A stretch of 18,282 nucleotides of DNA from Nitrososphaerales archaeon (lineage in GTDB: Archaea > Thermoproteota > Nitrososphaeria > Conexivisphaerales > UBA164), in NCBI GenBank assembly GCA_023256405.1, contig JAGDXK010000015.1, positions 1-18,282 of the forward strand. The letters are read 5' to 3'. Each line of letters opens with the position of its first letter. Within the stretch, counting starts at the first letter, position 1. Under the pieces are notes generated by a model. That model ran no database searches and had not been told where the DNA came from. It was given only the letters and a program-made list of their open reading frames with translations. Positions 14,883 to 18,282 of the stretch are shown one piece after another. A program made the position numbers and the translations under genes.

Positions 14883-14902
14883 AAGTTTTTTGCTGAAAAC
14901 TT
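14883..14902 (+). promoter_or_regulatory. Inverted repeat upstream of the sod promoter
   Basis: AAGTTTT-TTGCTG-AAAACTT, perfect seven-base arms with a six-base spacer, ending 18 bases before the probable sod TATA box. The position suits an activator or operator site, but the AT-rich context makes chance possible. Confidence 0.35.
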
Positions 14903-14919
14903 CACAATTTTAAGTCAAA

Positions 14920-14930
14920 CTTTAATTATT
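14920..14930 (+). promoter_or_regulatory. Probable TATA box of sod
   Basis: CTTTAATTATT, centred about 27 bases before the sod ATG, with TCAAAC just upstream as a possible BRE. ATAAAAATATA (14935-14945) is too close to the ATG to be the box for a leaderless start. Confidence 0.5.
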
Positions 14931-14951
14931 TGAGATAAAAATATACAGTTA

Positions 14952-15572
14952 ATGACGTCAATAGGCTTCAAAAGATATGAGCTGCCACCGCTTCCTTACA
15001 AGCTCGATGCCCTCGAGCCGTACATAAGCTCCTCGATAGTTGACGTCCACTACAACGGCCACCACAAGGGCTACGTGAACGGCTTCAACTCAACGCTTGA
15101 TAAGCTGGAGAAGGTCCTCAAGGGCGAGGTTACAGGATACGACATCCAGGGGATCATAAGAAGCCTCACCTTCAACGCGAATGGACACAAGCTGCACACT
15201 ATCTACTGGTACAACATGGCTCCGGCTGGAAAGGGCGGTGGAAAGCCGGGAGGAAGGCTGGGCGACCTAATAGACAGCCAGTTCGGCGGCTTCGATAAAT
15301 TCAAGGCGCTGTTCAGCGAGGCGCAGAAGTCCCTTCCAGGAACCGGGTGGACCGCACTTTACTATGACACGGAGGCAAAGAACCTTCTCTTTATAACGAT
15401 AGAGAATCACTTCATGAACCACTACGCTGAGCTGCCGATAATCCTGATAGTTGACGAGTTTGAGCACGCGTACTACCTGCAGTACAAGAACAACAGGAAC
15501 GCATATCTTGACGCCTGGTGGAACTTGGTCAACTGGGACGACGCGGAGAAGAGGCTACAGAAGTATCTCTGA
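14952..15572 (+). CDS. sod: Superoxide dismutase, Fe/Mn family
   Basis: 206 residues; it converts superoxide to oxygen and hydrogen peroxide. It is very like the Sulfolobus enzyme, including VDVHYNGHHKGYVNG, a GKGGGKPGG loop (93-101), SLPGTGW and HAYYLQYKN. Metal ligands are H33, H82 (LHTIYW), D168 and H172 (VDEFEHAYY); the gateway Tyr is Y41. The outer-sphere Gln of the E. coli enzymes is absent; the segment TIENHFMNH suggests His (H153) takes its place, as in other archaeal enzymes, so the metal (Fe, Mn or either) cannot be read from sequence. There is no signal peptide, so it is cytoplasmic. No ribosome site precedes the ATG, and the upstream AT box indicates a leaderless message. Confidence 0.97.
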   Translation: MTSIGFKRYELPPLPYKLDALEPYISSSIVDVHYNGHHKGYVNGFNSTLDKLEKVLKGEVTGYDIQGIIRSLTFNANGHKLHTIYWYNMAPAGKGGGKPGGRLGDLIDSQFGGFDKFKALFSEAQKSLPGTGWTALYYDTEAKNLLFITIENHFMNHYAELPIILIVDEFEHAYYLQYKNNRNAYLDAWWNLVNWDDAEKRLQKYL

Positions 15573-15596
15573 GCTCAACCCCTTTACTTTTGGCCC

Positions 15597-15608
15597 TATT
15601 TTTTAATT
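15597..15608 (+). terminator. T-rich terminator of sod
   Basis: TATTTTTTAATT, with six consecutive T, 25 bases after the sod stop codon. It fits an archaeal T-tract terminator and lies upstream of the next promoter. Confidence 0.5.
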
Positions 15609-15635
15609 ATAAATTTTGGCGTTTAGCTCAGGATA

Positions 15636-15650
15636 GAAAGGATTTTTATC
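15636..15650 (+). promoter_or_regulatory. Probable BRE and TATA box of the FGGY kinase
   Basis: GAAAGG (15636-15641 region) then TTTTTATC (15643-15650), centred 27 bases before ATG 15674. The TATA word equals that of nfo. Short arms AGGAT (15639-15643) and ATCCT (15654-15658) flank the box as an inverted repeat. Confidence 0.55.
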
Positions 15651-15673
15651 ACAATCCTCTATCAGATATCAGG

Positions 15674-17128
15674 ATGTCTAGATTAAATTTTGCAGGCGTC
15701 GACCTGGGAACCTCCTTTCTAAAGGGCACGTTGCTTGATGAGGATGGCACCCCTATAGTTTCTCTTAGGACAAAGGCGCCACCAATCCTCTCCCCAAAGC
15801 CTGGCTGGATTGAGGTAGATCCGTTTGATTACTATTTTGTGTTCAGGAGGTTCATAAAGAAGCTCATCAGAAAGGCAACCTCGAAAAACATATACATTGG
15901 CTTCTCGTCGATGGCGCCGGTTTTTATACCGGTTGACAGCGACTGTTACCCGCTTTATCGGGGCATACTTTACAACGACATACGCGCTAAGCGCGAGATC
16001 GAGGAGCTCGAAAGATCCATAGGCGATGTAGTTTTTGAGGAGAACGGAAACCCAGTTAACAACCAGCAGTGGCTGCCCAAGATCCTATGGTACAGAAATA
16101 ATTTACAGTCGCTTTACGATAAGACCTGGAAGTTCGTCGAGCTTACAACGTTCATCATATGCAAGCTCACTGGAAAGCCAGTCACCGATCTCACGCTCCT
16201 GCAGGAAGAGGGTCTATTAAACTATAGAAAAAAGACGATATCGGAGAAGGTTCTAGAGGAAATAAAACTCGATCGTGAAAAGATACCTGATCACATAGAT
16301 CTTAACCGGATGCTTGAGCCGATAAAGCTTGATGATTACGAGCTGCATTTCAACGCTGGGACGGTAGATCTGATAGCCACATCAGTGGCCCTGAACATGC
16401 TGGATGAAAACAAGCTCGCATTCATACTGGGATCTACCGGCGTGGTCACGTACTCGACCAGTGCCCCAAGGCCTGACAGAAGGCTTTACCTAGATCTCAG
16501 TCCTCTGTCTGAGCTCTACTATGTTAACGGGTGCACGTCTGCAGCCGGAATATTCCTTGATTATGTAATGTCCCTTTTAGGAATGAAGGGGAAATACAAA
16601 AAGATGGACAGGTACTTTTCTGAAAACGAAGTTGACACGTACGGGCTCGTGATGCTTCCATACATACTGGGCGAAAGGACCCCCATATTCGATCCATACG
16701 CGAGAGGAGTAATTTTTGGGATGAACAACACATACAACAAAATGCATTACATAAAGGCCTCAATAGAGGCCATAGCGTTTTCAATGAGGCATCACTTTGA
16801 AATCCTGAACGAGCTAAAATACAGTATTAGTAAAGCTTTCCTTGCGGGAGGCCTCTCAAACCTCAAGATAGTGCAGAGGATCGTTCCCTCTGCGATTGGT
16901 ATCCCAATGATAAAGCTCGAGGACGTTGAGGAAACAGCAGGAGATGCCAAGATAGCGATGGTAGGGTCAGGAAATTACAGATGGGATGAGATAAAGAGGA
17001 TCAATGAAAGCTCCATGGCTGGTTACGAGCTTGCTTTCAATAAACCCGAATACCTAGAAGCTAACTATAAGGCGTACAGGGAGCTGTACATAAGGTTAAA
17101 GGATCTTTTCAGAACGTGCTATGGCTGA
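15674..17128 (+). CDS. FGGY-family carbohydrate kinase
   Basis: 484 residues from ATG 15674; the frame extends 52 codons upstream into the sod end, but only this ATG gives the N-terminal phosphate loop and has a TATA box 27 bases before it. Family members phosphorylate sugars or polyols (xylulose, gluconate, glycerol, ribulose). Seen: FAGVDLGTSFLKG (6-18), NDIRA (101-105), the catalytic Asp in AGTVDLIAT (D232), the ATP-site loop LGSTGVV (252-258), LPYILGERTPIFDPYARG (328-345) and LAGGLSN (390-396). The overall layout resembles xylulokinase, but the substrate loop (IGFSSMAPVF, 75-84) does not match a known specificity I can name. Several arginines are written CGN, unlike the nuo genes, which may hint at a different history. 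The downstream aminotransferase has its own likely promoter. Confidence 0.88.
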   Translation: MSRLNFAGVDLGTSFLKGTLLDEDGTPIVSLRTKAPPILSPKPGWIEVDPFDYYFVFRRFIKKLIRKATSKNIYIGFSSMAPVFIPVDSDCYPLYRGILYNDIRAKREIEELERSIGDVVFEENGNPVNNQQWLPKILWYRNNLQSLYDKTWKFVELTTFIICKLTGKPVTDLTLLQEEGLLNYRKKTISEKVLEEIKLDREKIPDHIDLNRMLEPIKLDDYELHFNAGTVDLIATSVALNMLDENKLAFILGSTGVVTYSTSAPRPDRRLYLDLSPLSELYYVNGCTSAAGIFLDYVMSLLGMKGKYKKMDRYFSENEVDTYGLVMLPYILGERTPIFDPYARGVIFGMNNTYNKMHYIKASIEAIAFSMRHHFEILNELKYSISKAFLAGGLSNLKIVQRIVPSAIGIPMIKLEDVEETAGDAKIAMVGSGNYRWDEIKRINESSMAGYELAFNKPEYLEANYKAYRELYIRLKDLFRTCYG

Positions 17129-17185
17129 GCGAACCAGATCTCGCACCAGAGCTGAGTTTGCTTGAGTGAAAATGGAGCTAGAAAT

Positions 17186-17195
17186 ACATAAATAC
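17186..17195 (+). promoter_or_regulatory. Probable TATA box of the aminotransferase gene
   Basis: ACATAAATAC, centred about 27 bases before ATG 17218, with GAAAT just upstream. The hexamer AAATAC occurs three times here (17182, 17190, 17209), the last copy three bases before the ATG. Confidence 0.45.
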
Positions 17196-17217
17196 GAATT
17201 TTATTTGCAAATACTTC

Positions 17218-18282
17218 ATGGCAGACGAAAAGGAAAAAACGATTAAAGAGCTCAGAAGCATGATACCCGATCCTGATAAGATCCTCAGGGCTGCCGATGA
17301 ATGGGGCCTTGGACCTAAGAGCAAGGAGCTCATAAAGCGCGCGCTGAAGGTCGAAAGCCTCGGCGCCATGGCCTTCTCAGAGTTCGAAACTGTTCCAATT
17401 ATTGACAGAAGCGGAGAGGGCGCCATCGTATATGATGTAGATGGCAAGAGCTATATCGACCTCATGGCGGGATTCTCGGTTAACAACGTAGGATACAAGA
17501 ACAGGGAAATTCTGGAAGCTATAGTGAACCAGTACAACAAGCTGCCACAGTACGCAGAGATGTTCTCTGAGGAGAGGATAAAGCTGGGAGAGAAGATCTG
17601 TTCCTTAACTCCAGGCGGCTACGATAAAAAGGTGTTCTATTCGTTGACTGGGAGTGAGGCAAATGAAATAGCAATAAAACTGGTCAGGATCTATACGGGA
17701 AAGCCATACATAGTAACTCAGTACGGCGATTACCATGGAAGAACGATTGGAACGGTTCCGTTCACTCACAGCTTCTCAACGTGGTTCCAGCAGTATCCTA
17801 TTCCACCCTTAGACATTGGGGTGGCGCGCATTCCTTTTCCTTACGGCTACAGATGCCCCTGCGGGAATTTTGACGACGAGGAGGACTGCGCAGACGAGTG
17901 TCTCCACTATGTAGATTACATGCTGAGCTCATCCTACTACGGTCTATGCGACTCTTCAAAGGGGCTCTGCAACATAGCGGCCTTCCTTGTGGAGCCATTT
18001 CAGAGCGCTGCTGGCTACTACATCCCTCCCAAGAACTGGCTTCCATCCCTTTACAAAATAGCCAAGGAGCATGGGGCGCTTTTCGTTATAGATGAAATAC
18101 AGACCGGAATGGGAAGGACCGGCAAGTGGTGGGCTATACAGCATTACCCTGAAGTTGAACCCGATATAACGATAATAGGCAAGGCGCTTGGAGGGGGCCT
18201 GCCGTTCCAAGCTACCGTAGGAAGGAAGGAGATTATGGATTCCTGGGGGCCAGGAGCACACTCGTCAACGTTTGCTGGCTAC
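17218..18282 (+). CDS. Class III PLP-dependent aminotransferase, 3'-truncated
   Basis: 355 codons, open to the last base; family members have about 430-450 residues, so some 80-100 are missing. It belongs to the 4-aminobutyrate/ornithine/acetylornithine aminotransferase class. Seen: YDVDGKSYIDLMAGFSVNNVG (72-92), phosphate-binding TGSEANE (144-150), QYGDYHGRT (168-176), EP-FQ motif VEPFQSAAGYYIPP (258-271), the pyridine-N acid D292 in IDEIQTGMGRTG, and the Schiff-base lysine K322 in IIGKALGGGLP. A cysteine cluster at 213-251 (CPC, then C224, C228, C244, C251) lies on an insert before the EP-FQ motif. The ATG at 17218 is leaderless by the usual spacing. Substrate is not determined; archaeal relatives include aminobutyrate and omega-amino acid transaminases and amino-acid racemases. 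Confidence 0.92.
   Translation, partial: MADEKEKTIKELRSMIPDPDKILRAADEWGLGPKSKELIKRALKVESLGAMAFSEFETVPIIDRSGEGAIVYDVDGKSYIDLMAGFSVNNVGYKNREILEAIVNQYNKLPQYAEMFSEERIKLGEKICSLTPGGYDKKVFYSLTGSEANEIAIKLVRIYTGKPYIVTQYGDYHGRTIGTVPFTHSFSTWFQQYPIPPLDIGVARIPFPYGYRCPCGNFDDEEDCADECLHYVDYMLSSSYYGLCDSSKGLCNIAAFLVEPFQSAAGYYIPPKNWLPSLYKIAKEHGALFVIDEIQTGMGRTGKWWAIQHYPEVEPDITIIGKALGGGLPFQATVGRKEIMDSWGPGAHSSTFAGY

Noticed and set aside
15518..15673. 52-codon upstream extension of the FGGY kinase
   Set aside because: It overlaps the end of sod and crosses the sod terminator and kinase promoter; the conserved kinase fold begins at the ATG at 15674.

Overview
The window is archaeal chromosome. Tsr3 (rRNA aminocarboxypropyltransferase) and Dph6 (diphthamide synthesis) occur only in archaea and eukaryotes. 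The superoxide dismutase is of the Sulfolobus type. Arginine is written mostly AGG/AGA and isoleucine often ATA, as in thermophilic archaea. Most transcription units start with an AT-rich box centred about 25-28 bases before the start codon, which means leaderless mRNA. I infer a thermophilic, oxygen-exposed archaeon near Sulfolobales or Thermoplasmata, but cannot fix the lineage.

Layout. 1-1078 (+): 3' part of a UPF0210/DUF711 gene. 1075-2268 (-): dph6 then tsr3, convergent with it. 2340-3191 (+): endonuclease IV, divergent from dph6, with a perfect 7-1-7 palindrome against its start codon. 3344-13161 (+): one uninterrupted eleven-gene operon for respiratory complex I, nuoA-B-C-D-H-I-J-K-M-L-N. 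13148-14739 (-): XTP/dITP diphosphatase and, upstream of it, an unrecognised secreted, membrane-anchored, sequon-rich protein. 14952-15572 (+): Fe/Mn superoxide dismutase. 15674-17128 (+): FGGY-family sugar kinase. 17218-18282 (+): class III PLP aminotransferase, cut by the window end. There is no gap above 300 bases; the longest (14740-14951) holds two promoters, an inverted repeat and a GC-rich hairpin.

How the genes fit together. The nuo operon gives the connecting arm (B, C, D, I) and the membrane arm (A, H, J, K, L, M, N) but no NADH-oxidising NuoE/F/G, so the electron donor is not shown. Genes overlap or nearly abut, and most internal starts have GAGGTG-type ribosome sites, unlike the leaderless first genes. 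Several residues central to bacterial complex I are changed: the quinone-site Tyr and His loop of NuoD, the TM5 Glu of NuoN, the TM8 Lys and TM12 Glu of NuoM. Superoxide dismutase, endonuclease IV and XTP/dITP diphosphatase are plausible partners of aerobic respiration (radical removal, abasic-site repair, nucleotide-pool cleaning), though this is inferred from proximity. I found no CRISPR array, insertion sequence, tRNA or rRNA.
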